DNA from: an uncultured Oscillospiraceae bacterium
Lineage (GTDB): Bacteria; Bacillota; Clostridia; Oscillospirales; Oscillospiraceae
Assembly (NCBI GenBank): GCA_900757655.1
Contig: CAAEOT010000024.1
Span: 1 to 34,046 of the forward strand
Length of the DNA stretch: 34,046 bases
Reading direction: 5' to 3'
This document shows positions 15,963-23,656 of this stretch, piece by piece. How positions within the stretch are numbered: the first letter of the stretch is position 1; every line of letters begins with the position of its first letter. The position numbers and the translations under genes are program-made. The notes under the pieces were generated by a model. That model was given only the letters and a program-made list of their open reading frames with translations, did not search any database and had not been told where the DNA came from.

Positions 15963-16442
15963 TTGAGCATCAACATCTCCGAACTGATCTGGACGGTGAT
16001 CTGCTTTTTCGTGCTGCTGGTGGTTTTGAAGAAGCTGCTGTTTGACCCGCTGGTGTCGTTCATGGCCGCGCGCGACGCGCGCATTCAGGACGGGCTCAGC
16101 GCGGGGCGCACCGCCCAGCAGCAGCTCGACGCGGCCGCGCGCGATCGCAGCGAGGCCCAGCGCAAACAGGCCGCCGCGGCGGACGCGCTGCTGGCCGAGG
16201 CCAAGAGCGCAGCCGAGCGCAAGCGCGCCCAGGCGCTGCAGAGCGCGCACCAGGAGGCCGCACAGGCCACGCGTGCCATGCGCGCGCGCGTGCGCGACGA
16301 AGAGACCGCCACCGCCGCCGCTGTGGACGCGAAACTGCCCGAGCTCGTCACGGCGCTGACCGGCGGGCTGCTCGGCAGCGACACCGCCGAGCGCAATGCC
16401 GCGCAGATCCGCCAATGGGTCGCCCCCGCGCATGAGGGCTGA
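15963..16442 (+). CDS. atpF: F1Fo ATP synthase subunit b
   Basis: The peripheral-stalk subunit that ties subunit a to the F1 head. The 159-residue product has one N-terminal membrane helix (LIWTVICFFVLLVVLKKLLF, about 8-27). A long Ala/Arg/Gln-rich helix follows, typical of the parallel coiled coil of b, with a short C-terminal segment near LPELVTALTGGLLG. The start is a TTG at 15963 behind a ggagg site; there is no ATG in frame near it. The next gene begins with another b-type membrane helix, so this operon encodes two different b-like chains, as in cyanobacteria and mycobacteria. Confidence 0.92.
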   Translation: MSINISELIWTVICFFVLLVVLKKLLFDPLVSFMAARDARIQDGLSAGRTAQQQLDAAARDRSEAQRKQAAAADALLAEAKSAAERKRAQALQSAHQEAAQATRAMRARVRDEETATAAAVDAKLPELVTALTGGLLGSDTAERNAAQIRQWVAPAHEG

Positions 16443-16480
16443 GCCATGAATGAAATGAATCGAAAGGGGGCGCCGACGCC

Positions 16481-18727
16481 ATGGAGTTTCTGAGAGCCAT
16501 CGGCCCCATCTTCAACTTCCTGCTGCTGGCCGGCGCGCTGATCTTCCTGACGCGCAAGCGCATCCGCAAGCTCTTCCGGGACCGGAAAGAGCGCATCGCC
16601 GACGCGCTCGGCCGCGCGGCCGACGCGCAGGATCAGGCCCGCCACACCGCCGAGGACATTGCCGAGGCGCAGCAGACGGCCGACGCGCAGGCGCAGTGCC
16701 AGCTCGCGGACGCGCAGCGTCAGGCGGCGGCCAACACCGCGGCCGCCGACGCCGAGACCGCCCGTCAGGCCGAGGCCGTGCGCCGCAGCGCGCAGCAGAC
16801 TGAGGCGCAGCTGCGCAGCGACATGGAGGACCGCGTGAGCGACGCGGCCATCGGCCGCATCACGGCCGCTGCCGCCGGTGTGCTGGCGCAGGACGCGTTC
16901 GCACCCGCGCGCGCAAACCTCATTGACAACTTTCTCGCCCACATCGGTGAGCACCTGACCACCCAGCCGAGCGACGCGCTCGCCCTCGCCGAGACCGGCA
17001 CGCTGACCGTGACGGTCGAATCGGCCGAGCCGCTGCCCGCCACCGCGCTCGACGCGCTGACGGACACGCTCACGCGCGCCTACGGCCACGTCACGTGCAT
17101 GACGACCGTGCGCCCGGAGCTGATCGGCGGCATCTGCCTGCGCATCGGCGACACGCACTATGACGGCACGCTGCGCCACGCGCTCGACCTGCTCGAGCAG
17201 GACGCGGCCAACAGCGTCCTGCACACCACGGACGAACAGCCCGACCTCGCTGACTGCATCCGCGCCAAGCTTGCGGACACGCACGTTGCCATCGACGTGT
17301 TCCAGTCCGGCGTCGTCACGAGCCTGTCGGACGGCATCTGCCGCATCCGGGGCCTCGCCGACGTCATGGCCGGCGAGCTGCTGGCCTTTGACGGCACGCT
17401 GCGCGGCATGGTCATGGACCTCGGCCGCGAGGACATCGGCGTCGTGCTGCTCGGGCCCTACGGCCACCTGCAGGAGGGCGACCGTGTGCGCCGCACGGGG
17501 CAGATCATGTCCGTGCCCGTGGGCGAAGAAATGACCGGCCGCGTCGTCGACGCGCTCGGCCGGCCGATCGACGGGCTCGGCCCCATCCGCACGACGGAGC
17601 GCCGCGCCATCGAAAGCCCCGCGCCCGGCGTCATCGCGCGCAAGGGCGTGAGCGTCCCGCTGCAGACCGGCATCAAGGCCATCGACGCGCTCGTGCCCAT
17701 CGGCCGCGGCCAGCGCGAGCTCATCATCGGCGACCGCCAGACCGGCAAGACCGCCATCGCCATCGACGCCATCCTCAACCAGAAGGACACCGGCGTGCTG
17801 TGCATCTACGTCGCCATCGGTCAGAAGGAATCGACCGTCGCGGGCGTCGTGCAGAAGCTGCGCGACCGCGGCGCCATGGCCTACACCACCGTCGTGTGCG
17901 CGCACGCGTCGGAGACCGCGCCCATGCTCTACATTGCGCCCTACGCGGGCGCCGCCATCGGCGAGTACTTCATGTACCGCGGGCGCGACGTGCTCATCGT
18001 CTACGACGACCTGTCGAAGCAGGCCGTGGCTTACCGTGAAATTTCCCTGCTGCTGCAGCGTCCGCCCGGACGCGAGGCCTACCCCGGCGACGTGTTTTAT
18101 CTGCACTCGCGCCTGCTCGAGCGCGCCGCGCGCCTGAGCGAGGAAGCCGGCGGCGGCAGCATGACCGCCCTGCCCATCATTGAGACGCAGGCCGGCGACA
18201 TCTCGGCCTATATCCCGACGAATGTCATCTCCATCACCGACGGGCAGATCTTCCTCGAGACGGATCTGTTCCACGCCGGTGTGCGCCCGGCTATCAACGT
18301 AGGCCTGTCCGTGTCGCGTGTCGGCGGCGCGGCGCAGCTCGGCGCCATGAAGCAGGTCGCCGGCCGGCTGCGCATGGACCTGGCGCAGTACCGGGAGCTG
18401 GCGTCGTTCGCGCAGTTCGGCTCCGATCTGGACAAGGCCACGCGCGACACGCTCGCGCGCGGCAGCCGCATGACCGAGCTCCTGAAGCAGCCGCAGTACG
18501 CGCCCATGGACGCGGCCGATCAGGTCGCGGTGCTCTTCGCCGCCGGCGAGGGGTACACGGACACGATCGCCGTCGAGGACGTGCCGCGCTACGCGGACGC
18601 CCTGCTCGCGCGCATCCACCGGACGTATCCGGAGCTGCACGACCTTGTGCACAGCGGCAAAAAGCTGCCGCCCGAGGCGCTCGACCGCCTGCGGGAGCTC
18701 GCCGCCGAGACCCTGAAAAATCTATGA
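16481..18727 (+). CDS. atpA: Fused b'-delta-alpha subunit of F1Fo ATP synthase
   Basis: One uninterrupted 748-residue frame combines three normally separate parts. Residues 1-120 are a b'-like stalk: membrane helix at about 9-24 (PIFNFLLLAGALIFLT), then an Ala/Gln/Arg-rich coiled coil. Residues about 120-240 end in a delta (OSCP) C-terminal domain, clear from RPELIGGICLRIGDTHYDGT. A linker of about 12 residues leads into a complete alpha subunit (about 253-748). Alpha landmarks are Walker A GDRQTGKT (417-424), Walker B VLIVYDD (504-510) and the arginine finger in LSVSRVGGAAQ (Arg613). The six-helix delta N-terminal domain seems absent and no separate atpH exists. Between the delta and alpha parts there is no stop, no ATG and no ribosome-binding site. 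The first ATG after Met207 is Met296, well inside alpha. The start ATG follows an aaggggg site. Neighbouring order b-X-gamma-beta-epsilon matches canonical operons. Confidence 0.93.
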   Translation: MEFLRAIGPIFNFLLLAGALIFLTRKRIRKLFRDRKERIADALGRAADAQDQARHTAEDIAEAQQTADAQAQCQLADAQRQAAANTAAADAETARQAEAVRRSAQQTEAQLRSDMEDRVSDAAIGRITAAAAGVLAQDAFAPARANLIDNFLAHIGEHLTTQPSDALALAETGTLTVTVESAEPLPATALDALTDTLTRAYGHVTCMTTVRPELIGGICLRIGDTHYDGTLRHALDLLEQDAANSVLHTTDEQPDLADCIRAKLADTHVAIDVFQSGVVTSLSDGICRIRGLADVMAGELLAFDGTLRGMVMDLGREDIGVVLLGPYGHLQEGDRVRRTGQIMSVPVGEEMTGRVVDALGRPIDGLGPIRTTERRAIESPAPGVIARKGVSVPLQTGIKAIDALVPIGRGQRELIIGDRQTGKTAIAIDAILNQKDTGVLCIYVAIGQKESTVAGVVQKLRDRGAMAYTTVVCAHASETAPMLYIAPYAGAAIGEYFMYRGRDVLIVYDDLSKQAVAYREISLLLQRPPGREAYPGDVFYLHSRLLERAARLSEEAGGGSMTALPIIETQAGDISAYIPTNVISITDGQIFLETDLFHAGVRPAINVGLSVSRVGGAAQLGAMKQVAGRLRMDLAQYRELASFAQFGSDLDKATRDTLARGSRMTELLKQPQYAPMDAADQVAVLFAAGEGYTDTIAVEDVPRYADALLARIHRTYPELHDLVHSGKKLPPEALDRLRELAAETLKNL

Positions 18728-18767
18728 ATTTCATTCCCCGCCGCCGGCAGAAAGGAGTTGACGCCCC

Positions 18768-19640
18768 TTGACGAACCTGCATAAGATCCGCGCGCGCATC
18801 CGCAGCGTGAACAGCACGCAGCAGATCACCCGCACGATGAAAATGATCGCCGTGTCGAAGCTACGCAAGACGCAGACGAGCCTTGCGGGCGTGCGCCTGT
18901 TCGCGGACAAGAGTCAGGCCGTGCTCAACGCCCTGCTCGCCGGCGACGCGAGCTTTGAGCACCCGTATCTCACGCCCCGGCGGCACGTCGGCCACGTGTG
19001 CTACGTGGTGTTCTGGGGCAACCGCGGGCTGTGCGGGGCGTATAACCAGCTGCTGCTGCGCCACCTCGAGGGGCTCGTGCGCGCCGAGGCGCGCCCCTGC
19101 TCCGTGATCGTGTGCGGCCGCTGGGGGCGCGACGTGCTCGCGGGCACGGACCTGCCCGTGCGGCAGATCTTCTCCGACCTGAGCGACACGCCCACCATGG
19201 CCGAGGCGCTCGAGATCGCCGAGGAGCTCAAAAACCTCTACCGCACCGGCGAGGCGGACGAGATCCATCTCGTCTACCAGCACTTTGACTCCGTGCTGCA
19301 CCAGACGCCGACGCACCGGCAGCTGCTGCCCGCCGCGCCGGAGGCCGACGCGCCCGCCGCGAACAACAACTATCTGTTCGTGCCGGACGCGCAGACCGTG
19401 CTCGACAACGTGCTCGAGCTGTACCTGAACAACACGGTCTACGCCGTGATGCTCGAGGCCCGCGTGGGCGAGCACGCCGCGCGCATGACCGCGATGACCG
19501 CCGCCACGGACTCGACGGCGGAGCTCATCGAGGACCTGAATCTGGAGTTCAACCGCGCGCGCCAGGCCGCGATCACGACGGAGATCTCCGAAATCGTCGG
19601 CGGCAGCGCCGCGCTGAAAAAATCGGACAAATCGGACTAA
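18768..19640 (+). CDS. atpG: F1Fo ATP synthase subunit gamma
   Basis: The central rotor shaft of F1. The 290-residue product begins TNLHKIRARIRSVNSTQQIT and TRTMKMIAVSKL, the conserved N-terminal helix. It ends with the partner helix NRARQAAITTEISEIVGGSA. The internal segment FWGNRGLCGAYNQLLLRH matches the family's conserved GLCGxxN block. Length is normal. The start is a TTG at 18768, 10 bases after an aaaggag site. The gene follows the fusion gene by 40 bases and precedes atpD by 40 bases, in one operon. Confidence 0.96.
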   Translation: MTNLHKIRARIRSVNSTQQITRTMKMIAVSKLRKTQTSLAGVRLFADKSQAVLNALLAGDASFEHPYLTPRRHVGHVCYVVFWGNRGLCGAYNQLLLRHLEGLVRAEARPCSVIVCGRWGRDVLAGTDLPVRQIFSDLSDTPTMAEALEIAEELKNLYRTGEADEIHLVYQHFDSVLHQTPTHRQLLPAAPEADAPAANNNYLFVPDAQTVLDNVLELYLNNTVYAVMLEARVGEHAARMTAMTAATDSTAELIEDLNLEFNRARQAAITTEISEIVGGSAALKKSDKSD

Positions 19641-19680
19641 CACCGCGGCGGCAGCGCCGCGTCCCACGAAGGGAGAACGT

Positions 19681-21069
19681 ATGGAAAATGGTATCGTCAA
19701 AAGGGTCATCGGCCCGGTGGTGGACGTGCAGTTCCCGGCCGGAAAGCTGCCGGAGATCAACAACGCCATTGAGGTGCACGCGGGTGACCGGCGCATCGTC
19801 ATGGAGGCGGTGCAGCAGCTCGGCGACAATGCGGTGCGCTGCATCTCGCTCTTTTCCACCGACGGGCTGCAGCGCGGCTGCGTCGCGGTGGACACCGGCA
19901 CGAGCGTGAAAATGCCCGTCGGCGAGGCAACGCTCGGCCGTATGTTCAACGTCATCGGCGAGCCGATCGACGGCAAAGGCCCCGTCAACGCCACGGAATA
20001 TCTGCCCATCCACCGCGAGGCCCCGGCCTTCACGAACATCGCCCCCGCGACCGAGCTGCTCGAGACCGGCATCAAGGTCGTCGACCTGCTCGCGCCCTAC
20101 GCCAAGGGCGGCAAGATCGGCCTGTTCGGCGGCGCGGGCGTCGGTAAGACCGTGCTCATCATGGAGCTGATCCGCAACATCGCCTACGAGCACGGCGGCT
20201 ACTCGGTCTTTGCCGGCGTGGGCGAGCGCTCGCGCGAGGGCAACGACCTCTGGAACGAGATGAACGAATCCGGCGTCATCAGCAAGACCGCGCTCGTTTT
20301 CGGCCAGATGAACGAGCCGCCCGGCGCGCGTCTGCGCGTGCCGCTGTCGGGTCTGACGATCGCGGAAAACTTCCGCGACGAGTCCGGGCAGGACGTGCTG
20401 CTGTTTATCGACAACATCTTCCGCTTCACGCAGGCGGGCAGCGAGGTGTCGGCCCTGCTCGGGCGCATGCCCTCCGCCGTCGGCTATCAGCCCACGCTCG
20501 CCACCGAGATGGGCAAGCTGCAGGAGCGCATCACGTCCACGCGCAACGGCTCGGTCACGAGCGTGCAGGCGATCTATGTCCCCGCCGACGACCTGACCGA
20601 CCCCGCCCCGGCCACGACCTTTGCCCACCTCGACGCCACGACCGTGCTCGACCGCAGCATTTCGGAGCTGGGCATCTACCCGGCCGTCGATCCGCTCGGC
20701 TCCACGTCGCGCATCCTCGAGCCGGACATTCTCGGCCGCCGGCACTACGACACGGCGCGCGCCGTGCAGCGCGTGCTGCAAAAGTACAAGGACCTGCAGG
20801 ACATCATCGCCGTGCTCGGCATGGACGAGCTGAGTGTGGAGGACAAGGCCGCCGTCAACCGCGCGCGGCGCATCCAGCGCTTTTTGTCGCAGCCGTTCCA
20901 CGTAGCGGAAAACTTCACCGGCATGGCCGGCAAGTACGTCCCGCTCGAGGAGACCATCCGCGGCTTTGAGGCCATCCTCGGCGGCGAGTGCGACGACATT
21001 CCCGAGCAGGCATTCCTGTTCTGCGGCTCGATCGACGACGTGCTGCGCAAGCGCGACGCGCTCCAGTGA
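19681..21069 (+). CDS. atpD: F1Fo ATP synthase subunit beta
   Basis: The catalytic subunit of F1. The 462-residue product has the P-loop GGAGVGKTVLIMELI, the catalytic Glu within GVGERSREGNDLW and the Walker B stretch VLLFIDNIFRFTQAGSE. It also has the conserved ALLGRMPSAVGYQPTLATEM block. The C-terminal DELSVEDK sequence is the DELSEED-type lever that contacts gamma and epsilon. Length is normal. The ATG at 19681 follows an agggagaa site. Unlike alpha, nothing is fused to it. Confidence 0.98.
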   Translation: MENGIVKRVIGPVVDVQFPAGKLPEINNAIEVHAGDRRIVMEAVQQLGDNAVRCISLFSTDGLQRGCVAVDTGTSVKMPVGEATLGRMFNVIGEPIDGKGPVNATEYLPIHREAPAFTNIAPATELLETGIKVVDLLAPYAKGGKIGLFGGAGVGKTVLIMELIRNIAYEHGGYSVFAGVGERSREGNDLWNEMNESGVISKTALVFGQMNEPPGARLRVPLSGLTIAENFRDESGQDVLLFIDNIFRFTQAGSEVSALLGRMPSAVGYQPTLATEMGKLQERITSTRNGSVTSVQAIYVPADDLTDPAPATTFAHLDATTVLDRSISELGIYPAVDPLGSTSRILEPDILGRRHYDTARAVQRVLQKYKDLQDIIAVLGMDELSVEDKAAVNRARRIQRFLSQPFHVAENFTGMAGKYVPLEETIRGFEAILGGECDDIPEQAFLFCGSIDDVLRKRDALQ

Positions 21070-21077
21070 GGCACGCC

Positions 21078-21494
21078 ATGGCCGATACACTGCATCTGGA
21101 GATCGTCACGGCCGGCGGCGCGGCCGTGGACACACAGGCCGCGCAGGTCACGCTCCCCCTTGCCGACGGCGAGGCCGGCGTCCTGCCGGGCCATGCGCCG
21201 CTGCTCGGCGCGCTCGTGAGCGGCGTCGTGCGCTACACGGCCGGCGGTGCGGAGCACTACTGCGCCGTGAGTCCCGGCACCGTGAACGTCGCGGCCAATA
21301 CCGTGACCGTGCTCGCCCGCACGGCCGAGCCCGCGCCGGATATTGACCTGCCCCGCGCCGAGGCGGCGCTGTGCCGTGCCGAATCGGACCTTGAGACCCG
21401 CGGCATGGAGATGAATGTCTCCGCGCCTGAGGCGGCGCTGGCCCGCGCCCGCGCGCGCATCCGCGCCGTGGAGCTCTGGCGCAAAAACGGATAA
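21078..21494 (+). CDS. atpC: F1Fo ATP synthase subunit epsilon
   Basis: The rotor-foot and regulatory subunit. The 138-residue product has the N-terminal beta sandwich (LHLEIVTAGGAAVD, then LPLADGEAGVLPGHAPLLGA). An Ala/Arg-rich C-terminal helical hairpin follows (about 90-138), normal for the family. The ATG at 21078 lies 8 bases after the atpD stop. The frame extends upstream into atpD without homology. It is the last gene of the operon; a terminator follows at 21570. Confidence 0.93.
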   Translation: MADTLHLEIVTAGGAAVDTQAAQVTLPLADGEAGVLPGHAPLLGALVSGVVRYTAGGAEHYCAVSPGTVNVAANTVTVLARTAEPAPDIDLPRAEAALCRAESDLETRGMEMNVSAPEAALARARARIRAVELWRKNG

Positions 21495-21569
21495 AAAACG
21501 ACCGGAGATCCCCCGCACTGTCCCATTGTCAGGACTGTGGTGGGGTTGCAATTTCCCACATGATATGAG

Positions 21570-21606
21570 AAAATGTCTGCGTATTCGCTTACGCAGACAT
21601 TTTTGC
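21570..21606 (+). terminator. Intrinsic terminator of the ATP synthase operon
   Basis: Stem of 13-14 bp (21570-21583 with 21590-21603), loop ttcgct, with T residues in the 3' arm and after it. A weaker imperfect hairpin precedes it at about 21511-21538. Confidence 0.9.
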
Positions 21607-21730
21607 GTTTTCCGCCCGCCGCGCGGACATTCCCGGCGCGAAACCGGCGCTCAAGAAAACCTTCCCTCGATTCGGTGCGCACCTTTTCAGCCTTCCCCTT
21701 GAGGGTACGGTGCAGCGCTGGTTGGCGTTG

Positions 21731-22008
21731 CCTTCCCCTTGAGGGGAAGGTGGCACGGCGTAAGCCGTGACGGATGAGGTGTACGTTGGATACGCACCGT
21801 ACCACCGGAAGCGCTGGAAATAACCGCAACACTTCCACCTCATCCGCGGGCTGCCGGTCGAGCATGGGCAGGAACGAACCTGCCGGGGTACGTAACGTCA
21901 GGAAACACCTCATCCGCCTCGCTGCGCTCGGCACCTTCTCCTCAAGGAGAAGGCAGCGCACGATCCGGCCGCTCCCGCAAGGAGAAGGCAGCGCGCGATC
22001 CGGCGCGC
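21731..22008. repeat. MITE-like palindromic repeat, family 1, copy A
   Basis: A 278-bp unit, repeated at 22394-22671 with seven mismatches and no gaps. It opens with the palindrome ccttcccc-ttga-ggggaagg and the hairpin cacggc-gtaa-gccgtg, then cggatgaggtgt. The inverted counterpart acacctcatccg lies near 21905, and ccttctcctcaaggagaagg ends at 21953. So 21731-21953 has terminal inverted repeats of about 50 bp. The tail (21944-22008) holds a direct repeat with a 35-bp period (aaggagaaggcagcgc). A partial ccttccccttgaggg also lies just upstream at 21691-21705. The gap 21607-21730 holds nothing else I can support. Confidence 0.9.
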
Positions 22009-22034
22009 GACAATAACAAGAAACGAGGTGCCGC

Positions 22035-22433
22035 ATGAATCCGCACAGCAATCACAGGCTGACACGAAATGCGCAGCGGCTTCGCCGGAACATGACGAAA
22101 GAAGAACGGCACTTGTGGTACGATTTTCTCAAGCCGCTGTCTGTCACGTTTCATCGGCAGAAGGTCATCGGGCACTATATCGTTGATTTCTACTGTGCAG
22201 ACGCGCAGCTGGCAATCGAGCTCGACGGCGGGCAGCACTATGACCCGTGCGGGGTTGCCGCAGACGCCGAGCGGGATGCCGCGCTGCGCCGCCTTGGCAT
22301 AAATGTGCTGCGATACGCCAATTCGGACATCTGGCAGAATTTTTCCGGCGTCTGCGAGGATATCCGGCAGCAGCTTCGCGCGGCGAAGCAGAGCCTTCCC
22401 CTTGAGGGGAAGGTGGCACGGCGTAAGCCGTGA
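22035..22433 (+). CDS. DUF559 (Vsr-like) endonuclease-domain protein flanked by repeats
   Basis: The 132-residue protein belongs to the DUF559/Vsr-like branch of the PD-(D/E)XK nuclease fold. Family marks are RLRRNMTKEERHLW, FHRQKVIGHYIVDFYC with Asp51, and LAIELDGGQHYD with Glu62 and Asp64. VLRYANSDIWQN comes near the end. DUF559 proteins are widespread and mostly uncharacterised; DNA cleavage is inferred from the fold. The ATG at 22035 follows gaggtg with a 4-base gap. Its last 12 residues (LPLEGKVARRKP) and its stop codon are encoded by the first 40 bases of repeat copy B, while copy A ends 26 bases upstream. The gene thus sits exactly between two repeat copies and may move with them. Confidence 0.85.
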   Translation: MNPHSNHRLTRNAQRLRRNMTKEERHLWYDFLKPLSVTFHRQKVIGHYIVDFYCADAQLAIELDGGQHYDPCGVAADAERDAALRRLGINVLRYANSDIWQNFSGVCEDIRQQLRAAKQSLPLEGKVARRKP

Positions 22434-22671
22434 CGGATGAGGTGTACGTTGGATACGCACCGCACCACCGGGAGCGCTGGAAATAACCGCAACACTTCCA
22501 CCTCATCCGCGGGCTGCCGGTCGAGTATGGGCAGGAACGAACCTGCCGGGGTGCGTAACGTCAGGAAACACCTCATCCGCCTCGCTGTGCTCGGCACCTT
22601 CTCCTCGAGGAGAAGGCAGCGCGCGATCCGGCCGCTCCCGCAAGGAGAAGGCAGCGCGCGATCCGGCGCGC
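22394..22671. repeat. MITE-like palindromic repeat, family 1, copy B
   Basis: Direct copy of 21731-22008 at an offset of 663 bases, with no indels. The seven differences I counted by eye are all transitions. The first 40 bases lie inside the DUF559 gene. The rest fills the gap to the ComEC-like gene, whose ribosome-binding site starts about 20 bases after the repeat. Confidence 0.9.
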
Positions 22672-22706
22672 CGCACGCTTTTATCATCAAACAGGAGATG
22701 TGACCT

Positions 22707-23651
22707 ATGTCCCAACCCAATCGCGGCCGCAATTCGCAGGCCAAAAACCATCTGATCACCATCGTGCTCGCGCTCATCATCGCGGGCCTCGCCACATGGC
22801 TCGGCTACGGCCGCGACCATGTCTCTGCCGACCCCAACGCCACGGCCGCGCCCGGCGTCACCGCGACGGTGACCGCCACGCCCATGCCCGGCGACGGGCT
22901 GACCGTGACCTATCTCGACGTCGGTCAGGGCGACTGTACGCTGCTGCAGTGCGACGGGCAGGTCATGCTCATCGACGCGGCCGAGGGCGACCAGGCCAAC
23001 AAGATCACGGCCTACCTCAAGCAGCAGGGCGTGACCGCCATCGACTACCTCGTCTGCACGCACGCGCACGCCGACCACTGCGGCGGCATGAAGGCCGTCA
23101 TCGCGGCCTTCCCCGTGCGCACGCTCTACAGCTCCGTCACCTCGAGCAGCAACGGCGCGTTTCAGCGCGTCATGCGCGCGGCCGAGACGGCGAACCTCGC
23201 CATCACCGTGCCGGACGTGGGCGACACGTTCTCCCTCGGCAGCGCGACCGTGACCGTCCTCGGCCCGCAGCAGCACTACAGCGACGTCAATAACCAGAGC
23301 CTCATCCTGCGCGTGGACTACGGCAGCAACGCCTTCCTCTTCACCGGCGACGCCGAGTATGAGAGCGAGACGGACGTGCTCGATGCGGGCGAAAACGTCC
23401 GCTGCGACGTCCTCAAGGCCGGCCACCACGGCAGCCACACCTCCACGGGCTACCGCCTGCTGTACGAGGCGCAGCCGAAGTACGCCGTCATCAGCTGCGG
23501 CGCGGACAACGAATACGGCCACCCGCACGACGACACGCTCAGCCGCCTGCGCGACGCGGACGTGACCGTCTACCGCACGGACCGCAACGGCACGATCGTC
23601 TGCCGCTCCGACGGCGTGAATCTCACCTTTGCCACCGAGAAAGAAGGCTGA
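22707..23651 (+). CDS. Membrane-anchored ComEC-like metallo-beta-lactamase-fold hydrolase
   Basis: A 314-residue protein with one N-terminal membrane anchor (LITIVLALIIAGLATWLGYG, about 16-35) and an Ala/Thr/Pro linker. A metallo-beta-lactamase domain follows, of the type at the C-terminus of ComEC. Motifs are TYLDVGQGDCTLLQ, the metal-binding THAHADHCGG, LFTGDAEYE and KAGHHGSHTS. The large ComEC membrane channel is absent, so this is a stand-alone outside hydrolase, not the DNA-uptake channel. In ComEC the domain is thought to degrade the non-entering DNA strand; a nuclease or phosphodiesterase role here is inference. The ATG at 22707 follows aggag. The next gene starts 6 bases after its stop. 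Confidence 0.87.
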   Translation: MSQPNRGRNSQAKNHLITIVLALIIAGLATWLGYGRDHVSADPNATAAPGVTATVTATPMPGDGLTVTYLDVGQGDCTLLQCDGQVMLIDAAEGDQANKITAYLKQQGVTAIDYLVCTHAHADHCGGMKAVIAAFPVRTLYSSVTSSSNGAFQRVMRAAETANLAITVPDVGDTFSLGSATVTVLGPQQHYSDVNNQSLILRVDYGSNAFLFTGDAEYESETDVLDAGENVRCDVLKAGHHGSHTSTGYRLLYEAQPKYAVISCGADNEYGHPHDDTLSRLRDADVTVYRTDRNGTIVCRSDGVNLTFATEKEG

Positions 23652-23656
23652 TCCCC

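Noticed and set aside
16085..18652. 855-codon open frame on the minus strand opposite the b-delta-alpha region
   Set aside because: It is a shadow caused by high third-position GC. The translation is low-complexity (His, Val, Ala, Arg) with no family motifs, and the plus strand encodes clear ATP synthase subunits.
19573..21090. 505-codon minus-strand open frame opposite atpD
   Set aside because: Antisense shadow of the beta subunit gene.
14558..21494. N-ATPase type operon, which also lacks delta
   Set aside because: N-ATPase operons start with beta and epsilon and carry atpQ and atpR. Here the order is I-a-c-b-fusion-gamma-beta-epsilon, as in ordinary F-type operons, and a delta C-terminal domain is present.
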